NCBI RefSeq assembly: GCF_005937185.1
Contig: NZ_VCNI01000002.1
Span: 1,642,223 to 1,706,222 of the forward strand
Direction of reading: 5' to 3'
DNA: 64,000 nt
From: Flagellimonas algicola
GTDB taxonomy: Bacteria > Bacteroidota > Bacteroidia > Flavobacteriales > Flavobacteriaceae
The notes under the pieces are model-generated. The model saw only the letters and a list, made by a program, of their open reading frames with translations, searched no databases and was not told where the DNA came from. Position numbers and translations under genes: made by a program. How positions within the stretch are numbered: position 1 is the first letter of the stretch; every line of letters begins with the position of its first letter. This document shows positions 24,684-33,934 of this stretch, one piece after another.

Positions 24684-26003
24684 TGTTAGAGGCAATAAAA
24701 AATTCTGCACGGCATAGTCACCTATTTTCTGTCCTAACCGGTGCCCTTCCTCGGAGTCGTAACGGAAATGGATTCCCAGATAAATTCTGGACAAGGAAGC
24801 TTCCAAGCCCGCATCTGAAAAGCTATCGAAGGAACGGGTTGGGGGATCCATTTTTACTTTTTCGGAGAATGGACCGGCGCTGTCCACTTCCTCTGTTACC
24901 ATTACAAAGCTATAATCATATCCCTTCCCTAAAGTGTGTGCCAAAGTTTCCATGGCCGCAGAACTTGCGGTGCCATGCGCAGAGGGGTATGAAGGGAAGG
25001 CATAGGTGTGTTTGTGGAGGTTGTTCCAATCGGGATCAGCTTCCGTATCTGGGTTTTCATCGTTATCGGCCCATCGGATTGCCGTATACGGCCGCCAATG
25101 GTTGTAGTGGAATTTGTTGTCAAATACATTTATGTAGGCATCATATACAGCCATATTCATAAGGGCGTAAAGGCGTGCTGCTTCCCATAGATTTAATTCT
25201 TCTTTTAGCACCAATTGCCTGACCAGTCGATTATGGGAATTTTCCACAAAATCCTTCCACCACATGGCCAAATGCTCCTGATCTGTTGTTCGTATTTCAT
25301 TTTGGGTGCCGCCAACTTCCTTTACCTCATTAAAAGCCTTGGTATAAGCCTCACTTTGGATATCGGGCGGAGGTGGAGATCGAAAATGATCAGGCGCGGG
25401 TAGCATAAATGGCTCCGCTTTTGCCCAGCCTGAACCAAAAATAAAACCTTCAGGAGTTCCACTATGCTCGTTGAACTCTGCATAGACACCGGGCGCCATA
25501 GGATGCCAAGTATATTCAGCTGCACCATCCCAAGCATCTTGATGGCGTTTTTGTAGAATAGCATTTACCGATTTTTCAGCAAGCACTTTGGCGTTGGAAT
25601 ATGGATTTTCGGGATCTGGGAGCCAAAGATGAAGTTCTGCATCAAATTGATCTTTTTTATCAGGATATTGCGCAGTTGCCACAAGATATGCAGCGTAAGC
25701 AGCAGTTGCCAAAGGGTCTCCTTGCCCTTTCGATTCAGAAAATGCATAGGTACCATAGACTGGTGAAATTGAATTTAGGGCATCATGAATGGCAATATGC
25801 ATCATGGAAATTGTCCGAAGCCCTTTCAGGGTAAGCAATCCATCCTCTTCCACGGCAACTTCCATCACTTTTTGATTCCAGTTATTGAGTACTTCTGGTC
25901 CGTACTCGGCAATGCTAATCTTTTTTTCTGCGCAACCATGCCATAAAATTGCACAAACGGCAATAACTGAAAACTTAGATAAAGATGAGATTGGTTTTTT
26001 CAT
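24666..26003 (-). CDS. vanadium-dependent haloperoxidase-family lipoprotein
   Basis: 445 aa with a signal peptide ending near WHGC (Cys24). The vanadate pocket of the haloperoxidase/acid phosphatase superfamily is complete: FHYNHWRPYTAIR, the PSYPSAHGT core with the conserved Ser, Gly and His, and SRIYLGIHFR with Arg and His. The large all-helical N-terminal region distinguishes it from PAP2 phosphatases. Known members oxidise halides or act as phosphatases; the sequence does not decide which. It is a single gene exported to the envelope. Confidence 0.86.
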   Translation of the reverse strand: MKKPISSLSKFSVIAVCAILWHGCAEKKISIAEYGPEVLNNWNQKVMEVAVEEDGLLTLKGLRTISMMHIAIHDALNSISPVYGTYAFSESKGQGDPLATAAYAAYLVATAQYPDKKDQFDAELHLWLPDPENPYSNAKVLAEKSVNAILQKRHQDAWDGAAEYTWHPMAPGVYAEFNEHSGTPEGFIFGSGWAKAEPFMLPAPDHFRSPPPPDIQSEAYTKAFNEVKEVGGTQNEIRTTDQEHLAMWWKDFVENSHNRLVRQLVLKEELNLWEAARLYALMNMAVYDAYINVFDNKFHYNHWRPYTAIRWADNDENPDTEADPDWNNLHKHTYAFPSYPSAHGTASSAAMETLAHTLGKGYDYSFVMVTEEVDSAGPFSEKVKMDPPTRSFDSFSDAGLEASLSRIYLGIHFRYDSEEGHRLGQKIGDYAVQNFLLPLTEKGGQ

Positions 26004-26250
26004 GTCTTCGCGGATTTAATCGCAATCGTATCTCGTCAAATTTCCATGGGTAAACTGAATGGAAAACGAGGACGTATGATGCGTTGGTATTAATAAATAA
26101 GGGGGAAGACTTCTAGAAACTAAATTACGTTAAAATTCTAATAGCCAACACTATAATTTCATTTTTGGACATTTTTAATGTGTCCTCTGCTAAATATTAG
26201 CAAAATGAAAAACGGCAGTGGTGAAGATTCCAAGTCCCTGCGAGAAATAT

Positions 26251-27069
26251 CTAGTTCGGAGCCGATTCTCGATAATCAGGAACCAATTGACCATCCATCC
26301 AACTCAATTCCCGGATTTCTACTGTGGTCTTGGTCCAATGGGTAGACTCGTCGAAAATTTCACCTTGTTCTTTTTTGAACAGGATTTTGTCCGGAAGCCC
26401 GCCGGCGTCATCAGGAAAGATAAATTGTTCTGCGTGGAAGTACACCCCAGCATCCGAAACTTGCGAAAGGGCAGCTACATCTTTAAGCTCACCATTTTGA
26501 ACAAAAAGATAAATACCACCCCCATCTTCGCCGCAGGCTTCCGAAAAGTAGTCGACATATAGCATGCCGTCCAGGCCGGTGATACCCTTGTCGTCAAACG
26601 TTTTTATCTCAAAATGCGAGTTCGATAGGGAAATTTTCTTTTCATCATATTTCCCGTTCATTACATTTCGTATGTTCAGATAAATTCTATCTCCCTCTTT
26701 TGAGTAGGCGAAATAGTAGTTTTCACCGTTCAGCGTTTTTCGTTCCAAGGATAGCAGTCCTCCTAGGACATAACCGGTGACGCCATCATCATATTTTACT
26801 TTGTAAAAAGGAGAGTCAAAACCTTTATAGGGCCAGGAGAAATTGGTCTTTTCCACAATTTCTACCCATTCCCCAATTTTGAGGAGCTCCAAAACCTTGG
26901 ATTCCGCACTAGGGGAGGTTCTAAGTTTCACATCATTACCAAAAACATATACCTTTTGTCCTGATTGAAAGGAACATTCTTCCTGAGGACAATGAATTCT
27001 ATTTTGTGCATGTGTAAAAAGGAGAGTAAATAGGGTGGTTAGGGCCGTGATTAGAAATTTTGCTTTCAT
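26251..27069 (-). CDS. exported SH3-domain protein
   Basis: 272 aa with a signal peptide (LLFTHAQ). Residues 35-105 form a bacterial SH3 module (KVYVFGNDVKLRTSPSAESKVLELLKIGEWVEIVEK, then GVTGYVLGGLLS). The remaining 160 residues are beta-rich and I do not recognise them; YFSEACGEDGGGIYLF is a distinctive stretch. A cell-wall or protein-binding role is likely for the SH3 part. The gene stands alone. Confidence 0.75.
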   Translation of the reverse strand: MKAKFLITALTTLFTLLFTHAQNRIHCPQEECSFQSGQKVYVFGNDVKLRTSPSAESKVLELLKIGEWVEIVEKTNFSWPYKGFDSPFYKVKYDDGVTGYVLGGLLSLERKTLNGENYYFAYSKEGDRIYLNIRNVMNGKYDEKKISLSNSHFEIKTFDDKGITGLDGMLYVDYFSEACGEDGGGIYLFVQNGELKDVAALSQVSDAGVYFHAEQFIFPDDAGGLPDKILFKKEQGEIFDESTHWTKTTVEIRELSWMDGQLVPDYRESAPN

Positions 27070-27181
27070 ATCGTGTCAAATTTAAGATGAAGACAGCCCA
27101 AATGGGTGTTATCTTATATACGGAGCAAAATGTTAAAATGGTTTATCAAATGTCCCTACAGCCCGTGGAAACTAATGGGAT

Positions 27182-27222
27182 AAAAAAAAAGAAGCCCCGT
27201 CCATGGCAAGGCGGGGCTTCTA
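27182..27222 (-). terminator. terminator after the Spy-like gene
   Basis: GAAGCCCCG and CGGGGCTTC form a perfect 9-bp stem; on the minus strand a run of nine T follows. Confidence 0.88.
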
Positions 27223-27238
27223 AAATCAACAAAAAACA

Positions 27239-27685
27239 CTATCCTCTTCTTCCCTTCTCCTGCATTTTCTTTTTGCCGTTCATTCTTTTTCCTAGCGCTA
27301 ACTTTTTCCAGGTTTTGTATTGTTCTTCGGACAATACTTCCTTCATTTTTTGGTGATGGGCGATTTGACGATCCAATCGCGCATTTTCCAAGGCATAACG
27401 TTCGTCCGCCGTGGGTTTTTTAAAGGTGCCACTTTCCTTTTTTTCTTGGAACTCCTCGTGCTTGGCCTTTCTAAACTCAGCCTGTTCCAAGTTAATGGCC
27501 ATGACCTGTTGTTCTTGACGGCTTGTTAGGTCAAGTGCAAGAATAAGCTTTTTGGTATGGAGCGTAGCCAGCTGCTCGGCCGTCATGTCCGCTTTGATTT
27601 TTTTCCCCATCCTAGAATCCTGATGTCGCTGTGCTATCGCTCCAACAGAGGTCAACAACACTACAAATACTACTAATCGTTTCAT
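27239..27685 (-). CDS. Spy/CpxP-like periplasmic protein
   Basis: 148 aa with a signal peptide (SVGAIAQ). The mature part is helical and highly charged, with two LTxxQ-like motifs: LDLTSRQEQQVMAI and LSEEQYKTWKKL. This pattern is typical of DUF4890/Spy-related proteins, which act as chaperones or metal-stress sensors. It ends in a Lys/Arg-rich tail. It stands alone with its own terminator. Confidence 0.82.
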   Translation of the reverse strand: MKRLVVFVVLLTSVGAIAQRHQDSRMGKKIKADMTAEQLATLHTKKLILALDLTSRQEQQVMAINLEQAEFRKAKHEEFQEKKESGTFKKPTADERYALENARLDRQIAHHQKMKEVLSEEQYKTWKKLALGKRMNGKKKMQEKGRRG

Positions 27686-27790
27686 ATGCTTAAATTTTTA
27701 ATGATTTGGTTATTGGACATAACTTGCGCCCAATGGTTTAATAACCAAGTATCATTTATGAAGCTTTTAAGAATTGGATTGGTAGTTGAC

Positions 27791-27979
27791 CTACTTGGAA
27801 GTTTTTAAAGACTCTTCTGAGGAATCATTGTTCTCCAAGGAATCTGCGAACTGCGTTTCAGCCACTTCTTCATTTAGGATTTGTTGCTGAAATTCTTCGT
27901 ACTGTTCTACACCATAATAGATGGTGGATGAAATCAGAAAAGCGCAGAAATAAAGAAGACTTTTGATTTTGTAGGTCAT
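27791..27979 (-). CDS. 62-residue single-helix membrane protein, unknown
   Basis: The frame encodes MTYKIKSLLYFCAFLISSTI, one transmembrane helix, then an acidic Ser/Glu-rich tail. No family is recognised. It is preceded by an ATG with an AT-rich region and lies in a gap between the Spy-like and metzincin genes on the same strand. A real gene is plausible but not certain. Confidence 0.5.
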   Translation of the reverse strand: MTYKIKSLLYFCAFLISSTIYYGVEQYEEFQQQILNEEVAETQFADSLENNDSSEESLKTSK

Positions 27980-28152
27980 GATTTTAGGATTTGGGATTAC
28001 TAAAATAGGGAAACCATTAGCGTGTTTCCACGATATGTTGTGAAAATAGCATTTTTAGATGTGAATCAGATAAAATGTATGGTATAATCGATAAAATGCA
28101 TGGTTTACCGAAAATCCATCAAAGCTTGTATTATATTCCTACAAAGACCCTT

Positions 28153-30651
28153 CTATTTTGGGTCTAGAATCGCGTCAATGCGCTCCAAGGCATCTTGAAG
28201 ATGATACCTGCTCATACGATCGGAAATTCTACCGAGCCCATTTCTGATATCCCTTTTTAGATTACCAAGCTCTGCCCTAGCCACAGAACGAATATCGGAC
28301 TGGCTGGTATTGATTATGGTAGATTTACGATAACCCCCAAAATCCGGAAGCTTGCCCTGATTTCCAGCGGTCATTAGATACTCCAATCGATCTATATGGG
28401 CTTTTTGAAGATTTCTTCTGTAGGTATCAATGGCCCTTCCGCTTCGGGTTTCTGACCAAATTCCACTTCGTAGATCTTGCATCATTTCCAACACACCGTA
28501 GGCATTGGAACCATTTATGGTCTCATTTTCAATAAGACGTGCCATTTTTCCTAAATGCAGGATGGTGTTCAAATATCGAACTTGGGTGGAACGGATATTC
28601 TCCACGGATCCAGAATATTGAATCTTATTGAAAATGTCCTGATCTATTAGCCAATCGGGAGTTTTAAACAATTGCTCTTGGATAAAGGCCATGCAATTTT
28701 TCTGATGTTCCTTGGACACATGGGTGTACACCGCCCCTTCTTGATCCGCCGTTTTATGGTGCTCATAAACCCCACCAATATTATTGGAAACATGACCCAT
28801 ATATCTTCTGTATTGGGCCACTACTTGACCGTACAGAGTTTCCAGGTCATCATAATTTTCCCCATCCTCTGTAGTCCATTGGGCCAGATTGGGTACGATT
28901 CGTTTTAAGTTTTCAATGCCATATAGACTGGCTTTAATAGCATCGTCACCTAAATCCTCAGTTTGGGAACTGGGGTCGTGGATGTCACCTACTTGTTGAT
29001 GCCCGAAGCGATACATAGGGTCGTTTTCATGGGCACGTATCCAGCTGTTCAGAATGGGTTTCTCATCCGTTGCCGATTTGTCCAAAATGGGTTTGTATCC
29101 CCATTTAATGGCGTATTTGTCATAAACCCCAATATTGGGCATTAATGCAACATCGCCATCACCAGGTTGTGCCACATAATTGAATCGTGCATAATCCATA
29201 ATGGATGGAGCAGTGCCATATTTTTTAGTAAAGGAAGCGGAACGCAGAGAATCTACAGGATAGGCAACACTACTTCCCATGTTGTGGGGCAAACCAAGCG
29301 TATGCCCAACTTCGTGTGCAGACACAAAACGAATCAACCTACCCATGATATCATCCTTAAAGGCAACACCTTGTGCATCTGGATTTATGGTTGCGGTCTG
29401 CACAAAGAACCAGTTGCGCAGAAGGGTCATTACGTTATGGTACCAATTGATATCCGATTCCAAAATCTCCCCACTTCGCGGATCACTAACGTGTGGGCCG
29501 TTTGCATTGGGAATAGGGGAGGCCAAATAGCGGACCACAGAATACCGAACATCCTCCGGTGACCATTCGGGGTCTTCTTCTGGAGTTGGAGGTTCTTTCG
29601 CCAAAATGGCATTTTTAAACCCAGCCGCTTCAAAGGCCACTTGCCAGTCCTCAATACCTTGTTTTATATAAGGAAGCCATTTTTTAGGGGTAGCGCGATC
29701 CACATAATATATAATGGGCTTCTTAGGTTCTACCAATTCTCCAGCCTTGTATTTTTCTATGTCCTCGGGTTTCACCTCCAAACGCCAACGATCCAAATAG
29801 CGAACCGTTTTGCTTTCCTGGGCATCCAGCCCGTAGTCTACTTGTCCGCGGGCAAACCAACCTACGCGCTCATCAAAGTATCTACGTTTCATAGGTTCCT
29901 TGGGCAACAGAATCATGGAATTGTTGATTTCTATGGAAATGGAACCCAGACTCTGATTACTGGGAGCTTCCTTGGCAAAATAGGTCTTTACATGCCGAGC
30001 TTCCACATTTAGCGGATAACTTTTGAGGGTCTCAATATAACTTCGTTCCCCATCCAATCGGCTTACTTTAAACTGTTTGCGACGGCCTTCCGGCAAGCCA
30101 AGAGAATTGACATCTTTGGTAAACAAAGGATCCACCTCAATGACTGTTGCTGGGTTTAAGGAATCTTTTTCATTAAAGGCCTTGATGTTGAATGCAAAAA
30201 GCACCGGTTCAAAATTGGAATTGACCACCGCTTCATGAATGGGTAGTGAATCTGCTGCCACATTCCCATAGGAAACCACCCGCAATAGTACTTTTTTAGG
30301 TTTTTTCTCCCATCGCAATACCTGGGTATTAATTTTTCCACCGCCAAAACCAAGGCCGGTGGCAGTTTTGGAGATTCGGCTCACCATCAGCATTTCCCTA
30401 TTAAATAAGGAATCAGGGATTTCGTAGAAATGCTTGTCGTCTACCTTGTGTACCTTAAACAAACCGTCATCGGTTTTAGCTTCTTTGGTGATTACCTTAT
30501 CATAAGGCTTAATATCCCCATTTTTGGGTTTATCGTTACTTTTTTGTTCGGTGTTCTTCTTTTTCTTTTTGAACAATTGGGCTTCTGCAGTTTGGAACGA
30601 GCCCATTACTAAGAGGAGTAATAGTACTTTGGGAAGTAATTTTTGATTCAT
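28153..30651 (-). CDS. large secreted zinc metalloprotease (DUF5117/DUF5118 metzincin)
   Basis: 832 aa from the ATG at 30651, which gives the signal peptide MNQKLLPKVLLLLLVMGSF; the earlier ATG adds a charged leader. The N-terminal DUF5118 region begins after a Lys-rich stretch, followed by DUF5117 and a catalytic domain with HEVGHTLGLPHN, the HExxHxxGxxH metzincin site. The large C-terminal helical region has GNQGKLPDFGGY. Such enzymes are exported and common in Bacteroidota; substrates are unknown. It is a single gene. Confidence 0.88.
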   Translation of the reverse strand: MNQKLLPKVLLLLLVMGSFQTAEAQLFKKKKKNTEQKSNDKPKNGDIKPYDKVITKEAKTDDGLFKVHKVDDKHFYEIPDSLFNREMLMVSRISKTATGLGFGGGKINTQVLRWEKKPKKVLLRVVSYGNVAADSLPIHEAVVNSNFEPVLFAFNIKAFNEKDSLNPATVIEVDPLFTKDVNSLGLPEGRRKQFKVSRLDGERSYIETLKSYPLNVEARHVKTYFAKEAPSNQSLGSISIEINNSMILLPKEPMKRRYFDERVGWFARGQVDYGLDAQESKTVRYLDRWRLEVKPEDIEKYKAGELVEPKKPIIYYVDRATPKKWLPYIKQGIEDWQVAFEAAGFKNAILAKEPPTPEEDPEWSPEDVRYSVVRYLASPIPNANGPHVSDPRSGEILESDINWYHNVMTLLRNWFFVQTATINPDAQGVAFKDDIMGRLIRFVSAHEVGHTLGLPHNMGSSVAYPVDSLRSASFTKKYGTAPSIMDYARFNYVAQPGDGDVALMPNIGVYDKYAIKWGYKPILDKSATDEKPILNSWIRAHENDPMYRFGHQQVGDIHDPSSQTEDLGDDAIKASLYGIENLKRIVPNLAQWTTEDGENYDDLETLYGQVVAQYRRYMGHVSNNIGGVYEHHKTADQEGAVYTHVSKEHQKNCMAFIQEQLFKTPDWLIDQDIFNKIQYSGSVENIRSTQVRYLNTILHLGKMARLIENETINGSNAYGVLEMMQDLRSGIWSETRSGRAIDTYRRNLQKAHIDRLEYLMTAGNQGKLPDFGGYRKSTIINTSQSDIRSVARAELGNLKRDIRNGLGRISDRMSRYHLQDALERIDAILDPK

Positions 30652-30918
30652 TTGAAATCGGTTTGGTGTAATCAACGGCCCCAAAGAACCTAAAAAAGAG
30701 GAAAATAGACTGTTAAATAATTACTAACTCTGAATTTTTTGGAACAATGCACCAACCTTCGGGAATCCTGAATTTTACTGATGGTTTGGCTTGAAACCCT
30801 ACTTATAGCTGGGCTGAAGGGATATCAGTTTTTCCTTAAAATTTCCAAAAAGCTGTAACAATTTAGAATTGTAGTAGTCTTATAAGCATATATCATCAAT
30901 CAAAAAATTCAATCAAAA

Positions 30919-31650
30919 ATGAACAAGTTATTAATCATTTACGGCTGCGTCCTCTTAAGTAGTTCCGCCGTAGCAAACGACCAGCAAAGTACCCATGCTG
31001 TTGTAGAAACACAAACCGAACAGCTCAGTACGTTTGAGAACAATGTAACGCTACTTCAAATAGGTAGCGATTTAAATGAGGCGACCTCAAGATATTATGA
31101 TATTTGGAGTGAAGGGGCCTTTGAACTTAATTTGAACGAAATAGAGTTCTTGGAAGAAGATGTGGAAGTTGATCTTGGCTTTGACACCTCGGATTATCTT
31201 CCATCGGATTTTAATCCCTATGAAACCTATTTTGATTTGAATTCCATTATATACATCGAAGAAGAAACCGAATTGCAATTGGATTTTGACTCCAGTACGC
31301 ACTTACCAGAGGGATTTGACCCCTATTCGGAAATCGTAGATGTACATTCCATCAATTATATGGAGGAAGAGGATTTAGATCTTGGTTTTAATACGCAGGA
31401 TTATCTTCCAGAAGGTTTTACACCTTATGAAGCGTATATCGATTTAAATGCCATCCCATATATAGAAACTGAAATTGAGTTGGAATTGGGTAATGGTTTT
31501 GAACATACCCTTCCTGAAGGATTTGATCCTTATACAGATGTTTTGGAAGTGACTTCCATCAACTATGTGGAAGAGGAAAACATAGCATTGGGTTTTGATA
31601 CCGCAGCGTATCTCCCAGAAAACTTTGACCCCTATTCTAGGGTTGATTAG
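30919..31650 (+). CDS. secreted acidic protein with five LGFDT/DPY repeats
   Basis: 243 aa. A signal peptide (SSSAVAN) precedes a linker to about residue 65, then five repeats ending in PY at 100-101, 135-136, 169-170, 204-205 and 238-239. The spacing alternates 35 and 34. Consensus: DLNSIxYIEEExELxLGFDT, then xxYLPEGFDPY. Repeats 2 and 4 resemble each other, as do 3 and 5. The protein is strongly acidic. No family is recognised. A paralogue with two repeats lies downstream. Confidence 0.85.
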   Translation: MNKLLIIYGCVLLSSSAVANDQQSTHAVVETQTEQLSTFENNVTLLQIGSDLNEATSRYYDIWSEGAFELNLNEIEFLEEDVEVDLGFDTSDYLPSDFNPYETYFDLNSIIYIEEETELQLDFDSSTHLPEGFDPYSEIVDVHSINYMEEEDLDLGFNTQDYLPEGFTPYEAYIDLNAIPYIETEIELELGNGFEHTLPEGFDPYTDVLEVTSINYVEEENIALGFDTAAYLPENFDPYSRVD

Positions 31651-31700
31651 GTAGGATGTAATTTTCATTTTACAAATTTTTGAGTTAGTTAGTTAAGAAA

Positions 31701-31726
31701 AGCCCTCGGTTCCGAGGGCTTTTTGA
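31701..31726 (+). terminator. terminator after the five-repeat gene
   Basis: AGCCCTCGG-TT-CCGAGGGCT followed by TTTTTG, a perfect 9-bp stem. Confidence 0.88.
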
Positions 31727-32004
31727 TTGCCTTAAGGTTTTTGCTTCTTGAATTAGGATATTTCCCCTGCTTAACAAAAAAATAACACAAAAATCGACCA
31801 AGTGTAAATGGCAAAAAAAAGCATTTAACACTATCAATCTGACAAAATTTATTGCCCGATATTACAGGGTTCGCAACTGGTAAATTGAGTTTTTGACAAC
31901 TCCATTATTACCCTCGTTTAACCCTTTCGTTAACAAAAAACTAATTGTAATAATCTTCACAATATGTGGTTATATCTTTGTCCTATAATTAAAAAACGAC
32001 GGTT
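31727..32004. other. 278-bp gap before the two-repeat gene
   Basis: AT-rich, with no reading frame that looks coding. TATCTTTG at 31973-31980 fits the -7 promoter consensus, 24 bp before the next start codon; no convincing -33 box is seen. Confidence 0.5.
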
Positions 32005-32307
32005 ATGAAAATCAGAAATATATTAGTAACACTTTTCGCTATAGGCACTATTTTTGCCGCCGCGAACAATAAAAAGAGCGTTGCTCCCGTGGAGCATTTT
32101 GACGTAAGTACCTTGGTATTTATTGAAGAAGAAAAAGATCTTGGACTAGGATTTGATACCACCCAATATCTTCCTGAAAATTTTGACCCTTATAGTGGTG
32201 AATTTTCACTTGAGGCAATCAATTTTATGGATGCATGTGATGAGATAGAATTAGGATTTGATACTTCCGAATATCTGCCGGAAGGATTTGATCCGTATAT
32301 ACAATAA
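32005..32307 (+). CDS. secreted acidic protein with two LGFDT/DPY repeats
   Basis: 100 aa. After a signal peptide (about residues 1-20), two repeats follow: one ending LGFDTTQYLPENFDPY and one ending LGFDTSEYLPEGFDPY, close to the C-terminus as in the larger paralogue. The sequence after the stop (TTTTGAGTTAGTTAGTT) is also shared with the region after the larger gene, indicating tandem duplication including the 3' end. Function unknown. Confidence 0.85.
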   Translation: MKIRNILVTLFAIGTIFAAANNKKSVAPVEHFDVSTLVFIEEEKDLGLGFDTTQYLPENFDPYSGEFSLEAINFMDACDEIELGFDTSEYLPEGFDPYIQ

Positions 32308-32355
32308 AGTTAGTTTCATACTATTTTTTTGAGTTAGTTAGTTTAGTTTGTTGAA

Positions 32356-32381
32356 AGCCTCTCCAGTTGGAGGGGCTTTTG
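32356..32381 (+). terminator. terminator after the two-repeat gene
   Basis: AGCCTCTCC-AGTT-GGAGGGGCT followed by TTT; it sits against the end of the convergent SLC13 gene. Confidence 0.8.
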
Positions 32382-32384
32382 TTT

Positions 32385-33815
32385 TTAAAACAACAAGGGA
32401 ATAACAAATTGAAATACCAAAATCAGCAAGCCTACAGCAATTAAGTTAAGTATTACACCAACTCTTGCCATTTGCGGAACTTTTACATAACCGCTGGCAA
32501 AGACAATTGCGTTGGGGGGTGTGGCCATGGGGAGCATAAATGCACAGCTACTGGCAATGGTAACCGGTATCAACAAATAAAGAATTGGAATATCCAGTCC
32601 AATGGCAATTCCTGCAACTACAGGTATCAACACGGCCACGAGTGCCACATTACTCATCAATTCGGTCATAAACAGCATAAGTGCAATCAACAAAGAAGCG
32701 GTAAGCAAAATGCTTATTTCACTAGTCGCTATGGCACCAGCCACTAAATCTACAATTCCGCTGGAAGACATCCCTTTGGCCAGGGCCAGTCCCCCTCCAA
32801 AAAGAATTAAGATACCCCAAGCTAGTTTAGAGGTGTCTTTCCATTGAATGATAAAATCCCCTTTTTTAAGATTATAGGGAACCGCGAAAAGCGCAATGGC
32901 CGCAAAAATGCTGATCATGGTATCCGAGAGTCCAAGTTTTGGGAAAATACTATTGATCAAGGCCCTAAAAATCCATAGGAAAACAGTGATTCCAAAAATG
33001 ACCAATACCAGTTTTTCCTTACCAGAAGTTGGCCCCAATTTTGCCAATTCAGTTTGGATAACTTCTTTGGAAGCATTGAATTGAAGATCTCTATTGGGAT
33101 ACATCCATTTGACCAAGACCACATAACAAATCCCGATCATGAGGATGGAAAAAGGTAATCCAATGGTCATCCATTTTAGAAATGAGATTTCGGTGTTGTA
33201 TTCATTTTCCAAAAGCCCGATCAGTACTGAATTGGGAGGTGTCCCAATAACGGTAGCAATCCCCCCGGCATTGGCTGAAAAGGCAATACCCAACATGACA
33301 CTTAGGGCAAAGTTTCTATCGTTTTTGGTATATCCATCCTCATCATTGATCAATAAATTAATGACAGACAGGGCAATGGGAAGCATAACCACCGTACTGG
33401 CCGTGTTGCTGATCCACATACTTAAAGCTCCTGTGGCAATCATAAAGCCCAAAACCACCCTATCGGGTGTAGTGCCTGTCAATCGAATAATGTTAAGGGC
33501 AATTCTTTTATGAAGATTGACCTTTTCCAACGCCAAAGCCATTACAAATCCACCAAAAAACAGAAAAATAATGGGACTGCCGTAATTGGCACCTACCTCT
33601 GCAATGGGTAAAACCTTTGCTAGGGGAAATAGAAGCAGGGGCAAAAGGGCAGTAACCGAAATGGAAACGGCTTCGGTGATCCACCAGATCAACATCCAAA
33701 GGGCAACGGCAATTACAGGGTCACCTTTTTCTGATACAAGTTCAATAGGTAGGAATGTCAATAGAAGGTAGGCAATTGGGCCAAGTAACAGCCCAACGAT
33801 TTTGGATTTATCCAT
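32385..33815 (-). CDS. SLC13/DASS family sodium-coupled anion transporter
   Basis: 476 aa, about eleven to twelve transmembrane segments, the usual size. The first substrate motif is SNT at 136-138 (SMWISNTASTVVM); the second repeat has SNV in TELMSNVALVAVL where SNT is usual. The family imports di- or tricarboxylates, sulfate or similar anions with sodium. Substrate cannot be assigned. The gene is convergent with the repeat genes and follows the TonB receptor gene. Confidence 0.9.
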   Translation of the reverse strand: MDKSKIVGLLLGPIAYLLLTFLPIELVSEKGDPVIAVALWMLIWWITEAVSISVTALLPLLLFPLAKVLPIAEVGANYGSPIIFLFFGGFVMALALEKVNLHKRIALNIIRLTGTTPDRVVLGFMIATGALSMWISNTASTVVMLPIALSVINLLINDEDGYTKNDRNFALSVMLGIAFSANAGGIATVIGTPPNSVLIGLLENEYNTEISFLKWMTIGLPFSILMIGICYVVLVKWMYPNRDLQFNASKEVIQTELAKLGPTSGKEKLVLVIFGITVFLWIFRALINSIFPKLGLSDTMISIFAAIALFAVPYNLKKGDFIIQWKDTSKLAWGILILFGGGLALAKGMSSSGIVDLVAGAIATSEISILLTASLLIALMLFMTELMSNVALVAVLIPVVAGIAIGLDIPILYLLIPVTIASSCAFMLPMATPPNAIVFASGYVKVPQMARVGVILNLIAVGLLILVFQFVIPLLF

Positions 33816-33868
33816 AATTGGTCAAATATTCTATGGCCTAAAGATAATCGGTGGAGGGCATATGAAAA

Positions 33869-33890
33869 AACCTTCCGTTAAGGAAGGTTT
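33869..33890 (-). terminator. terminator after the TonB receptor gene
   Basis: AACCTTCC and GGAAGGTT with a 5-nt loop; the minus strand continues with T6. Confidence 0.8.
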
Positions 33891-33934
33891 AATCACAAAC
33901 TAAACTCGCTTAATTCAAAGCATAAATGAGCGAA

